From Strigamia acuminata (Eukaryota; Arthropoda; Chilopoda; Geophilomorpha; Linotaeniidae), in the NCBI GenBank assembly GCA_949358305.1, contig OX442317.1, positions 13,758,991 to 13,822,990 on the forward strand: 64,000 nucleotides of DNA, read 5' to 3'. Of this stretch, positions 24,601 to 35,714 are shown piece by piece. Position numbers and translations under genes: made by a program. Positions within the stretch are counted from its first letter, which is position 1. The number at the start of each line of letters is the position of its first letter. Under the pieces are notes generated by a model. It was not told where the DNA came from, searched no databases, and saw nothing but the letters and a program-made list of their open reading frames with translations.

Positions 24601-27600
24601 AAAGTCTATTCTCCCAAATCATTGCTTGGATGTTGCTAAAACTTACATTGAAGCCTTCTACTAAGGTTTAAACACTATTTCAGAACATTCAGAGACATTG
24701 GTTTGTGGTGTTTGTGCTAAGTCAACTGTGATGTCAAATGAGATCAAAAATTTATTTTTTCAAATTATTGCTTGGATGTTGCTAACACTTACATTAAAGC
24801 CTTCTACTAAGGTTTAAACACTATTTCTAAACATTCAGAGACATTGGTCTTGTGGTGTTTGTGCTAAGTCAACTGTGACGTCAAATGAGATCAAAAGTTT
24901 ATTCTTTCAAATTATTGCTTGGATGTTGCTAAAACTTACATTGAAGCTTTCTACTAAGGTTTAAACACTATTTCAGAACATTCAGAAACATTGGTCTTGT
25001 GATGTTTGTGCTAAGTCAACTGTGATGTCAAATGAGATCAAAAGTTTATTCTTCCAAATCATTGCTTGGATGTTGCTAAAACTTACATTGAAGCCTTCTA
25101 CTAAGGTTTAAACACTATTTCAGAACATTCAGAGACATTGGTCTTGTGATGTTTGTGCTAAGTCAACTGTGATGTCAAATGAGATCAAAAGTTTATTCTT
25201 TCAAATCATTGCTTGGATGTTGCTAAAACTTACATTAAAGCTTTCTACTAAGGTTTAAACACTATTTCAGAACATTCAGAGACATTGGTCTTGTGATGTT
25301 TGTGCTAAGTCAACTGTGATGAGATCAAAAGTCTATTCTCCAAAATCATTGCTTGGATGTTGCTAAAACTTACATTGAAGCCTTCTACTAAGGTTTAAAC
25401 ACTATTTCAGAACATTCAGACACATTGGTCTTGTGGTGTTTGTGTTAAGTCAACTGTGACGTCAAATGAGATCAAAAGTTTATTCTTTCAAATCATTGCT
25501 TGGATGTTGCTAAAACTTACATTAAAGCTTTCTACTAAGGTTTAAACACTATTTCAGAACATTCAGAGACATTGGTCTTGTGATGTTTGTGCTAAGTCAA
25601 CTGTGATGAGATCAAAAGTCTATTCTCCCAAATCATTGCTTGGATGTTGCTAAAACTTACATTGAAGCCTTCTACTAAGGTTTAAACACTATTTCAGAAC
25701 ATTCAGAGACATTGGTTTGTGGTGTTTGTGCTAAGTCAACTGTGATGTCAAATGAGATCAAAAATTTATTCTTTCAAATTATTGCTTGGATGTTGCTAAC
25801 ACTTACATTGAAGCCTTCTACTAAGGTTTAAACACTATTTCAGAACATTCAGAAACATTGGTCTTGTGATGTTTGTGCTAAGTCAACTGTGATGTCAAAT
25901 GGGATCAAAAGTTTATTCTTCCAAATCATTGCTTGGATGTTGCTAAAACTTACATTGAAGCCTTCTACTAAGGTTTAAACACTATTTCAGAACATTCAGA
26001 GACATTGGTCTTTTGATGTTTGTGCTAAGTCAACTGTGATGTCAAATGAGATCAAAAGTTTATTCTTTCAAATCATTGCTTGGATGTTGCTAAAACTTAC
26101 ATTAAAGCTTTCTACTAAGGTTTAAACACTATTTCAGAACATTCAGAGACATTGGTCTTGTGATGTTTGTGCTAAGTCAACTATGATGAGATCAAAAGTC
26201 TATTCTCCAAAATCATTGCTTGGATGTTGCTAAAACTTACATTGAAGCCTTCTACTAAGGTTTAAACACTATTTCAGAACATTCAGACACATTGGTCTTG
26301 TGGTGTTTGTGCTAAGTCAACTGTGACATCAAATGAGATCAAAAGTTTATTCTTTCAAATTATTGCTTGGATGTTGCTAAAACTTACATTGAAGCTTTCT
26401 ACTAAGGTTTAAACACTATTTCAGAACATTCAGAGACATTGGTCTTGTGATGTTTGTGCTAAGTCAACTGTGATGTCAAATGAGATCAAAAGTTTATTCT
26501 TTCAAATCATTGCTTGGATGTTGCTAAAACTTACATTAAAGCTTTCTACTAAGGTTTAAACACTATTTCAGAACATTCAGAGACATTGGTCTTGTGATGT
26601 TTGTGCTAAGTCAACTGTGATGAGATCAAAAGTCTATTCTCCAAAATCATTGCTTGGATGTTGCTAAAACTTACATTGAAGCCTTCTACTAAGGTTTAAA
26701 CACTATTTCAGAACATTCAGACACATTGGTCTTGTGGTGTTTGTGCTAAGTCAACTGTGACGTCAAATGAGATCAAAAGTTTATTCTTTCAAATTATTGC
26801 TTGGATGTTGCTAAAACTTACATTGAAGCTTTCTACTAAGGTTTAAACACTATTTCAGAACATTCAGAGACATTGGTCTTGTGATGTTTGTGCTAAGTCA
26901 ACTGTGATGTCAAATGAGATCAAAAGTTTATTCTTTCAAATCATTGCTTGGATGTTGCTAAAACTTACATTAAAGCTTTCTACTAAAGTTTAAACACTAT
27001 TTCAGAACATTCAGAGACATTGGTCTTGTGGTGTTTGTGCTAAGTCAACTGTGATGAGATCAAAAGTCTATTCTCCCAAATCATTGCTTGGATGTTGCTA
27101 AAACTTACATTGAAGCCGTCTACTAAGGTTTAAACACTATTTCAGAACATTTAGAGACATTGGTCTTGTGGTGTTTGTGCTAAGTCAACTGTGATGAGAT
27201 CAAAAGTCTATTTTCCCAAATCATTTCTTGGATGTTGCTAAAACTTACATTAAAACTTTCTACTAAGGTTTAAACACTATTTCAGAACATTCAGAGACAT
27301 TGGTCTTGTGATGTTTGTGCTAAGTCAACTGTGATGAGATCAAAAGTCTATTCTCCGAAATCATTGCTTGGATGTTGCTAAAACTTACATTAAAGCTTTC
27401 TACTAAGGTTTAAACACTATTTCAAAACATTCAGAGACATTGGTCTTGTGATGTTTGTGCTAAGTCAACTGTGATGAGATCAAAAGTCTATTCTCCAAAA
27501 TCATTGCTTGGATGTTGCTAAAACTTACATTGAAGCCTTCTACTAAGGTTTAAACACTATTTCAGAACATTCAGACACATTGGTCTTGTGGTGTTTGTGC

Positions 27601-28207
27601 TAAGTCAACTGTGACGTCAAATGAGATCAAAAGTTTATTCTTTCAAATTATTGCTTGGATGTTGCTAAAACTTACATTGAAGCTTTCTACTAAGGTTTAA
27701 ACACTATTTCAGAACATTCAGAGACATTGGTCTTGTGATGTTTGTGCTAAGTCAACTGTGATGTCAAATGAGATCAAAAGTTTATTCTTTCAAATCATTG
27801 CTTGGATGTTGCTAAAACTTACATTAAAGCTTTCTACTAAAGTTTAAACACTATTTCAGAACATTCAGAGACATTGGTCTTGTGGTGTTTGTGCTAAGTC
27901 AACTGTGATGAGATCAAAAGTCTATTCTCCCAAATCATTGCTTGGATGTTGCTAAAACTTACATTGAAGCCGTCTACTAAGGTTTAAACACTATTTCAGA
28001 ACATTTAGAGACATTGGTCTTGTGGTGTTTGTGCTAAGTCAACTGTGATGAGATCAAAAGTCTATTTTCCCAAATCATTTCTTGGATGTTGCTAAAACTT
28101 ACATTAAAACTTTCTACTAAGGTTTAAACACTATTTCAGAACATTCAGAGACATTGGTCTTGTGATGTTTGTGCTAAGTCAACTGTGATGAGATCAAAAG
28201 TCTATTC
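12643..28207. repeat. AT-rich tandem satellite, block B
   Basis: 15.6 kb of uninterrupted satellite, roughly 109 monomers of the 140/147-bp types. Rare variants recur at exactly 4304 bp: GCTGTC at 13515 and 17819, GCTATAAC at 14857 and 19161, GTGTTAAG at 14936 and 19240, AAATGGGATC at 15391 and 19695. A higher-order block of about 4.3 kb has therefore been duplicated. The 854-bp higher-order unit of block A reappears near 26.6-28.2 kb (CCG marker at 27116 and 27970). No gene is present. It ends where the BEL element inserts. Confidence 0.97.
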
Positions 28208-29496
28208 TGTTGCGGTCAGTCAACAGGAACAGAGAAGAACTGAGATGTGGCGATTCGAAACTCCCGCCAACAAACTCAAACGATCGTATAGTGAAATTCG
28301 TACGTATACCGTGTTGAAATGCACTTGATTCGCCTCAAAATCTCCTGTTACATGAAGGTTTAACTGTTGGAAACACTTTTGCATGGTATCCAAGTGTTTG
28401 CTGATCCATTGGCCAGTCTGGGAAAAATGGTTTTCTACTCAGGACACATTGGAAATGGGTCAAAAGCAGAAAAGGTAAGAGTTAACATTAACACGACTAT
28501 TTTAATCAAATATAAAATGGCAACTGAATAATTACACATTATAATAGGATGGCACACGCCAAACCAATTGTCGGCAATTTACAATAAAGAAATACTCCGT
28601 TGCCATGGAAACGGAGGAAATGCAATTTCAAGCAAAGACAACAAATTACGAGAAATGTATTAAAAATAATGTGTAATAGCTCAAAATGAGCACAAAAAAC
28701 TCAGGAATAATAAAGTCTATCGTAACAACAAAATTCGTTAATCAAAACAATGAGAAAACAGCGAAAACAGTGATCGCTAAGCAGACAATTGGGCCTAACC
28801 AATCAAGGACAAGCAAAATGACATAATCATCAAGTTTGAATTTCAACACAAGAAATAACTTATGTAAACACTTTGAGATAAGTAAATAAGTTCAGGAAAT
28901 GTAATTTCCAGCAAACAAGACACGTTTTAATGAAAGAACACTTGAAATCAACCGCAAACCGAACGAAACGATCTTGGACGGCAGCGCACATGCGGGGTCC
29001 GTCACGATCGCTCGTAGCAGAAAAACGGCTGTTCCGGGACGAAATTAGAGTGCACGAATCAACAGATCACCCCCAAATTAGTCTAAAACAATGTCAAAAA
29101 CAATTCTAACCATCAAAATTCCGTCCAAACGGAAGGTTAGAAGTTTGAACAAAAAACCGAACTAGAACTTGAAATATGACGTCACGTCAATAACACTAGT
29201 GAACTGTTTAACGACAAATGCACCAAATTTCACCCGAAATCACACAAATTGAGAAAAAATGAATAAAGTAACACAAAATCACGCAATAAACACTAGAAAT
29301 AAATGCAATAAACAATAGAATATCACATTTCATCAAACATCAGTATCTGAAAGCATTAAAAACATTTTAATAATGCAAAAATCCTGTAAATAAAAACTGA
29401 AATGTTATGCAAAATAAAACACACTTTGGAAACATTTATTCAGACACAAATTGGCAATAAAAGTAGTTTCTAAATTATTCCACGTTGTTTGCAACA
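28208..29496 (-). repeat. 3' LTR of the BEL/Pao element
   Basis: 1289 bp, with TGTTGC and GCAACA as inverted ends. The coding-strand sequence just before it (about 29497-29545) is pyrimidine-rich, ending TGGCAATTCG, rather than the expected purine run. Confidence 0.93.
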
Positions 29497-29554
29497 ACGA
29501 ATTGCCAGCGAGAAAGAGAGAGAAGAGAGATGAGAGAAGTCTGCAAAATACACA

Positions 29555-32500
29555 TCAATCAAGTTCAAGGGCTCTGGTATGCTTTACAGATCGACGCAAC
29601 TCTCTTCCATCGGGAAGCACAACACTAACGATGCGAATTAGTCCATCATCGCCAGGAAAAACTTGTTTTATCCTGGCAAGAGGCCAAAAGTAAGGGTTGG
29701 TTCCCATCTTTTCAAGAAGAACAATCTGGTCAATTTTGGGGTTTTGAAAAGATTTATCTCCTTTAGTCTCATAAAAGTTTCTTAACTGCATCAAGTAACT
29801 GTGTTTCCATATACTCCAAAAATCCCAAATGAACTGTCTTCTTTTCTTGTCGAGTTTTCGAAGATCACTTTTCTTGATTGCATTCAAGGTCTTGTTGATC
29901 ATGTATTTCGGCATACCTCCCGTTAAAAAGTTTTCAGGTGAAAGGATTCTGCCGCCGTCTATATTTTCGTGTACATACGACAAAGGTCGAGAATTCAACA
30001 CAGAGCTGATCTCAAGAACTAAGGTTTGTAAAGTTTCTAAATCCACAGTGTGTCTCAATAAAGTTTTCCGCAATTTATCCTTGACTGAGCGGACTAGTCT
30101 CTCCCAAGCTCCTCCCATCCATGGTGAAAGTGGAGGGATAAATGTCCATACAATCCTTTTCTCAGACAGAAATGTTTTTATGCCTGTATGGCCAATCAGT
30201 TTTCCCCATGACTGAATTTGTGTACTTCCTTTTTCAAAGGTTTTACTGTTGTCCGAGAAGACTTTTGCTGGACAACCGTAACGAGCACAAAATCGTCTGA
30301 AGGCCAATAAGAATTTCTCAGTGGATAAATCTTCGGACACTTCGAGATGTAAACTTCGTGTAACCATACAAGTGAACAATAAAATGTATGTTTTCTTCAA
30401 TCGTTTTTTGTCCTTTCCCACAAAAATAGGTCCTAAATGATCGATTCCGGTGTGTTGAAAAGGAGCTGCTGGGGTTATTCTTTCTTTCGGTAATTCTCCA
30501 GTAGACGGATTATTTCTTGCAAGTTTAGTCCTTCTGCAAACGGAACATTCTCTTATCACAGTCTGAATGGTCCTGCGTCCTCGGAGAACCCAAAATTTCT
30601 CACGAATTCGATAAAGCGTTTCACTCAAATCTCCATGCATGAGATCAAGATGAATCTTGCGAATAATTAGTCTAGTTACCCAACTTTCGTTATGCAAAAG
30701 AATCGGGTATTTTTCGTCAAATGAAAGCAAAGACAATCTCAGTCTGCTGCGCAAACGTAAAAGTCCATCCTCATCTAAGAAATATTCGAAATTCTTCAAA
30801 GGGGAGTATCTCTCAACTTCAGTCTTGTTTCTCACAGCTTCGATCTCTTCTCGAAAGTAGATTTCTTGTGAAAATTTAAGAATCCTAATTTGACTAGATT
30901 CCATTTCGCGTTGCGCGAGATCTTCGCCGCGAAAACGATGAGATTTCCAGCGCAAAAGGTACGAAAATACTCTAACCAGACGGTTGAAGTTGCGAAATCT
31001 TTTGAAAAATTTGCTTATAAATGTCTCTTTGACTTGAACATTCATAACCACAATTCTTTTTTCTTCTTCGGGTAGTTTTTCTTGCACAACCTCGACTTTT
31101 TCGATTTTAGAAACGTCCACGCCGTTCCACCAAAGTTTATTTGTCATTAATGTTTTTGCATCGTGTGGTCGTGTAAGTAAATCTGCAGGATTGAACTCTG
31201 TCGGAATATGTGACCATTGGCTTGCGTCAGACGATGAAACAATTTCCTGAACGCGGTTAGAAACATAAGGCTTCCACTCATTTTTCTTCGAGTTGATCCA
31301 AGCCAAAGTTATGGTGGAATCAGAAAAATATTGAATGGTTTTGATTGGATAACCTGGCAGAAAGTTATTTGTCAAATACTGACACATTCGTACACCAACG
31401 ACCGCAGCAGTTAATTCAAGTCTAGGCAAGGTAATCTTTTTTGCAGGGGCTAGTCTACATTTGCTGAGTAGCAAAGTTCTTTTTCCTTTGTTGTTGACGA
31501 TGAAAATTGCACATCCAAAGGCTTTAGTGCTGGCATCACAGAAAACTTCAATACTCAATTCTTCATTAGAATAGGTTTCTAACCATCGAGGTACTTTATA
31601 GTCTTTTAATTTCTGGATGTCTCGACTCCATTCGTCAATCTCTTGCTTTTCTGAGTCCGAAATTCTTCCGTCCCAGTTCTTGGTACGTAGACAAATGTCT
31701 TGAAGAAGGAGTCTCATTTTCAAAACGACTGGAGAAATGAGTCCCATCGGGTCGAAAATGGAAGCTACCAAAGAGAGAACTTCACGTCTTGTGTTCGGAA
31801 TAATGTCTATTTGTGGAATCCTGAACATGAGGACGTCTTCTTGCGTGTCCCATAAAATTCCAAGCATTTTTATTACTCCCTGTTCACAGAATCCGTCACT
31901 TCTCATGTGAAATCCCTTTTCTTTGATGTCATTGAAAACCTTTTCATTGGCTGTTGCCCATTTTACAAGTGGGAGTTTCCCATCATCTAAAATCATTTTT
32001 AATTCTTCACAATGTTTTGTTGTGTCTGTCGTGTGATCACCTCCAGAAGTTAAATCATCCATGTATATCCCGGCGTCAAGTGCATCAACTTCTTTCGGAT
32101 GTGTCTCCTTGTATTGATCAGCTTGTTTCCGAATTGTTGCGCACAGGAGAAAAGGAGAGGAAATAACTCCAAATGGTACGACTATCATCCTCAAAATCAT
32201 AATATTATTCCACAAATTTTTCCACGAATAGGGGTTCTTGAAATATTGCCTTGAAACCCACAAAAAACGCAGAAAGTTCCTATGTGTGGGGTTTATCATT
32301 ACTTGGAGGAATGCTTGTTTAATGTCAGCAATGATTGGAATGCAATACAATCTGAATCTGACCATCACCAATATCAAATCTGGATTCAAAGATGGTCCAG
32401 GAAAAAGGCAGTCATTTAATGAGCGTTTTCCTTTTTTCGCAGACGACGCATTGAATACGACTCTGAATTTCGTTGTTTCCCGGTCCTCTTTGATCACTGG

Positions 32501-34876
32501 ATGATGTGGAATGTTATATATCCCTTTCTTTAGGAACCGTTCTTCAGTTGGAACTTCCTCAGCGTGGTTTTCTTCAATGTACTGCCACATTGAGTCGTCA
32601 TATCGCTTCTTATAATCGTCATTTGAGTCGATTCTCTTCAATGTGTTGGCTAATTGGTGAAGTGCGAGCTCCCAGTTTGAGTCCAAGTCAGTTTCTTGTC
32701 CATTAAAAGGCAGCATCACCTCGTATCTTCCGTCATCGAGACGTTTTGTCGTGGCTTCAAATCGATCTCTTGTGAAATCGGATTCCTTTTCACCAGCATT
32801 AATCCCAATTGCCTCTAAATTCCAAAGTTTGTCTAATTGTTCATGGATTTCAATGTTGCAAGTATTACAACATGAAGTCAAATCAGCTTCATCTTCGAAT
32901 AAATCCGTATTTCCGGCTGCTCCTATAAGCACCCATCCAAATAACGTATTTATGAGTCCAAGATCGTCGTTGATTTTCTTTTTGCCATCTTTAATGACTT
33001 TCCACCAAGCATCAACTCCCAAAAGAATGTCTATTTGAGATGTCTTGGCTGGCAGATCTTCGGCAAGTTCAAGATTCAGCTTCTTCACCTTTTCTATTAT
33101 CGATGCATTCAAAATGCCCTGCACTTTCGGCAAATTTTCCACTGAAAGCATTGATAATTTGAAGTTTTGTGCGTCATTCTTGCTTTGAAGAGTAACGTTG
33201 TATACGTCGTAATCAGTGGCAGCAGGCATAGAATCGTTGAACCGTTGTGTGGTCGCAGAAATACTGCCGCACTTCTTCAGTTTTAGTCGGTTCACCAGTT
33301 CAGTTGTAATGAATGACCGATGGCTACCCGGGTCAATCATGCCTCGGATGTGGTGTGAACCTCCAGATTTGGTTTTGAGGTCAGCAACAAAAATCATAAG
33401 TTGAAGAGAAGTGGATATCGCGCACGAGACGTGTGTGGTCACTTGCGACTCCTTTGGCTTCTCTGTCGGACTTGGAGAATTGTTCACCTCAGACTTCTTA
33501 CAAATGGTTGAATGATGTCTTCCGCCACAATGCTTGCAGGAAAACTTCACTTTGCAGTCACCAACGCGATGACCTGTTCGAAAACAATTAAAGCAAAGTC
33601 TGTTTTTCTTTATCAATTCAATCTTTGCATTGATTTCGAATTCCTTTTTGCAAGAACCGCTCAAATGGTCTTCTTGACAAAAAATGCACTTGAGTGCCTT
33701 GGAATTCGCAGACTTGTTCTCTTGTCTCGACTCTGTCTTCACTTTGGAGCTTGAAGACGATTTTGAGTCTTGCGTCGCGGTGCAAGTCGTCATGGATCCT
33801 TTAACTTTAGCCTTTTCAACTTCAGACTTTTCCTTCTTTGCTTTTTCAGATGGAGAAACAGCTTCAGTGCGTTCTGCCATAGCTACTTCCTTTTGAAAAA
33901 AGTCAAGCAAAGTCAAAATGTTCTTGCAAGACAGTCCATGGACTTGGTAAAAACGCAAAGTCATTGGAGCAGGAAACTTGCTAAGAATGTCCGGCATCAG
34001 AAATGCACCAGATGTCCGTACAGGAATCTTCAGTTGCTCAAGAAGTCGTATTGTTGAAGAAATTTTCGTCAAATTTGCTTTCAACACCTTTGTCGGGTAT
34101 ATGCTTGAAACAGTCTTTAAGTCTCGAATGGATTGGATGAGAGCCGTCTGTTGCGCATCCTCATCGCCATAGTTACGATCAAGTTCTTCCCGTGCCAAGT
34201 CATAGGATTCCTCGATCAAAGGAAAGGTGGAAATCAAAGCCGCAGCCTCACCTGTACACATAGTTTGAAGGTATTGCAACTTTTCAACACTGCTCAGATC
34301 TGGGTCATTATGCACAGAAGTTTCAAAGTTGCTCTTAAACGTCTTGTATTTGATTATCTCCCCGTCAAACTTTACAGATTCAAGTTTGGGCAACTTGGAA
34401 TTCTTGCGGAAAGAAGTCGAAGTATTCAAGGATGTATTTGCACCGGAAACTGTAGACATGTTGAGTCTTCCTCCAAGGGTTGGAAGAGACCGCTTTGAAA
34501 CCTCCCACCTTCTTCGGAGAAGTTCCACTCTCGTTTGTGATGATTCCAGTTTCTCGACACTCTCAAGGTAAAACGCATGCTCACAGTAGACTTGAAGCTC
34601 GTTCAGGCCATTTACAACGCGTGTCTCTTTCAGATTTGCAGTAAGCAGAAGCGCTTCTAACTCTCCTGGATCGCTCGTCTTCTCCGACAAAGACAGCAAG
34701 TCGTTGAGAGATGAAAGTTGTGCTTCCCACCTGGTCTCTAGTATTTCAATTTGCTCCACAGTGAGTAAATCGCGTTCGGAAGTTTCTGTATCTCTATCTC
34801 TCTCCATCTCAAATTCACGGCTGTAAATTATGAAACAGAAGATAATATTTTGAAGAACAAAACACTTCGCTTTCAA
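29555..34876 (-). CDS. BEL/Pao Gag-Pol polyprotein
   Basis: One uninterrupted frame of 1773 codons. An N-terminal gag-like region (about 24-340, including the segment typical of BEL gag near 160-335) precedes Cys/His-rich knuckles at about 397-459. The aspartic protease is around DPGS (515-518), a variant of the usual DTGS/DSGS. The reverse transcriptase spans about 780-1010 with YMDD at 938-941. The RNase H region has D1114, E1154, D1186 and D1232. The integrase has a HHCC zinc region (about 1409-1447) and catalytic D1479, D1542 and E1592, followed by the C-terminal domain characteristic of BEL elements to 1773. The first Met is followed by 22 hydrophobic residues; Met24 (34807) is a likelier start because TTTACAG, a splice-acceptor-like sequence, lies just upstream. 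Every catalytic residue I looked for is present. Confidence 0.93.
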   Translation of the reverse strand: MKAKCFVLQNIIFCFIIYSREFEMERDRDTETSERDLLTVEQIEILETRWEAQLSSLNDLLSLSEKTSDPGELEALLLTANLKETRVVNGLNELQVYCEHAFYLESVEKLESSQTRVELLRRRWEVSKRSLPTLGGRLNMSTVSGANTSLNTSTSFRKNSKLPKLESVKFDGEIIKYKTFKSNFETSVHNDPDLSSVEKLQYLQTMCTGEAAALISTFPLIEESYDLAREELDRNYGDEDAQQTALIQSIRDLKTVSSIYPTKVLKANLTKISSTIRLLEQLKIPVRTSGAFLMPDILSKFPAPMTLRFYQVHGLSCKNILTLLDFFQKEVAMAERTEAVSPSEKAKKEKSEVEKAKVKGSMTTCTATQDSKSSSSSKVKTESRQENKSANSKALKCIFCQEDHLSGSCKKEFEINAKIELIKKNRLCFNCFRTGHRVGDCKVKFSCKHCGGRHHSTICKKSEVNNSPSPTEKPKESQVTTHVSCAISTSLQLMIFVADLKTKSGGSHHIRGMIDPGSHRSFITTELVNRLKLKKCGSISATTQRFNDSMPAATDYDVYNVTLQSKNDAQNFKLSMLSVENLPKVQGILNASIIEKVKKLNLELAEDLPAKTSQIDILLGVDAWWKVIKDGKKKINDDLGLINTLFGWVLIGAAGNTDLFEDEADLTSCCNTCNIEIHEQLDKLWNLEAIGINAGEKESDFTRDRFEATTKRLDDGRYEVMLPFNGQETDLDSNWELALHQLANTLKRIDSNDDYKKRYDDSMWQYIEENHAEEVPTEERFLKKGIYNIPHHPVIKEDRETTKFRVVFNASSAKKGKRSLNDCLFPGPSLNPDLILVMVRFRLYCIPIIADIKQAFLQVMINPTHRNFLRFLWVSRQYFKNPYSWKNLWNNIMILRMIVVPFGVISSPFLLCATIRKQADQYKETHPKEVDALDAGIYMDDLTSGGDHTTDTTKHCEELKMILDDGKLPLVKWATANEKVFNDIKEKGFHMRSDGFCEQGVIKMLGILWDTQEDVLMFRIPQIDIIPNTRREVLSLVASIFDPMGLISPVVLKMRLLLQDICLRTKNWDGRISDSEKQEIDEWSRDIQKLKDYKVPRWLETYSNEELSIEVFCDASTKAFGCAIFIVNNKGKRTLLLSKCRLAPAKKITLPRLELTAAVVGVRMCQYLTNNFLPGYPIKTIQYFSDSTITLAWINSKKNEWKPYVSNRVQEIVSSSDASQWSHIPTEFNPADLLTRPHDAKTLMTNKLWWNGVDVSKIEKVEVVQEKLPEEEKRIVVMNVQVKETFISKFFKRFRNFNRLVRVFSYLLRWKSHRFRGEDLAQREMESSQIRILKFSQEIYFREEIEAVRNKTEVERYSPLKNFEYFLDEDGLLRLRSRLRLSLLSFDEKYPILLHNESWVTRLIIRKIHLDLMHGDLSETLYRIREKFWVLRGRRTIQTVIRECSVCRRTKLARNNPSTGELPKERITPAAPFQHTGIDHLGPIFVGKDKKRLKKTYILLFTCMVTRSLHLEVSEDLSTEKFLLAFRRFCARYGCPAKVFSDNSKTFEKGSTQIQSWGKLIGHTGIKTFLSEKRIVWTFIPPLSPWMGGAWERLVRSVKDKLRKTLLRHTVDLETLQTLVLEISSVLNSRPLSYVHENIDGGRILSPENFLTGGMPKYMINKTLNAIKKSDLRKLDKKRRQFIWDFWSIWKHSYLMQLRNFYETKGDKSFQNPKIDQIVLLEKMGTNPYFWPLARIKQVFPGDDGLIRIVSVVLPDGRELRRSVKHTRALELD

Positions 34877-35471
34877 CTTAAAAAGAATATAACTTAAACT
34901 TTATACTTGAAAAGAATAAAATTCACAATCATTCACTTTAAAAGAACAGAATTTTTCAAAGTTTTCTTGCCCAAACGACAAAAAACCTTGAAAATGCACA
35001 AGAATATCGAGTGTTTTAGCAATCAAGGATGCTAAAACAAACGAGCGACCTTGATCACGTATTAAAAACGTGACTCAAAAAGTCCTACACAAGTTTGAAT
35101 TATTTCTGCTGTTCGTACGAAACGAATCTTGCTAGAAAATCACTATCAGATTCACGATAATAACTGACAGCTCTTGCAATGAGAGACTGACCAGTTTCTA
35201 ACTCCAAAAAATCTAAATCTCCCCTGGTTAAGCCAGTTATATGGAGATGCATGCACAAAATCAAGAGAACACTTGAGAAATTCACAATAAAATACACTTT
35301 CAGTGAATTTTCCCTCAAAACTAGCTTAGGAAACAGCAAAAACAGCTTTGAAATATCCAATACAATACCCTCATGCAACCAAAATCTTAAAAATACAAGC
35401 ACTGAATGCAAAACACAAGAATAAGCAATTATTTCAGGGGCAAATCGGCTTTCCAGCACAGCGCGTTGTGT

Positions 35472-35488
35472 AATCCAAGATGGCGACC
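35472..35488 (-). promoter_or_regulatory. YY1-like motif in the BEL leader
   Basis: On the element's sense strand GGTCGCCATCTTGGATT, containing the YY1-type core GCCATCTTG. The identical 17 bases occur in the same sense in the LTR of the coding-less element at 4734-4750 and 11782-11798. Confidence 0.5.
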
Positions 35489-35681
35489 GAAGAATCTCGT
35501 TGCTTGCACAGAAATGTTCGTGATCGACGCCAAATAAATCCCCGTTGTGGCTGTTGCCACGTTGAACGACGACCATTCTAGCAGACGACGACTCACAGAC
35601 GTAATTTCCGTCAATCGCACCAAACGCACGGTTGAACGTATCAAATGATGAACCGGAAAAAACTCACAAGAAGCAGACGAA

Positions 35682-35699
35682 ATCCTGGTCACGGCACCA
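35682..35699 (-). other. BEL primer-binding site
   Basis: On the coding strand TGGTGCCGTGACCAGGAT, 15 nt downstream of the 5' LTR end. TGG matches a tRNA CCA terminus. Almost the same sequence occurs in the coding-less element at 5608. Confidence 0.7.
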
Positions 35700-35714
35700 A
35701 AAATTCTTATTCGA

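Larger units (their letters stand above)
34877..35714 (-). other. BEL leader (5' untranslated region)
   Basis: Lies between the 5' LTR and the polyprotein. It holds the primer site (35682-35699) and a YY1-like motif (35472-35488). A 158-codon open frame at 35100-35576 has no recognisable domain and no supporting evidence. A possible 3' splice site lies just upstream of Met24, inside the open frame, so part of this leader may be an intron. Confidence 0.6.

Noticed and set aside
35100-35576. 158-codon frame in the BEL leader
   Set aside because: No recognisable domain, no splice or start evidence; leaders of this type normally do not code. Left as a remark.
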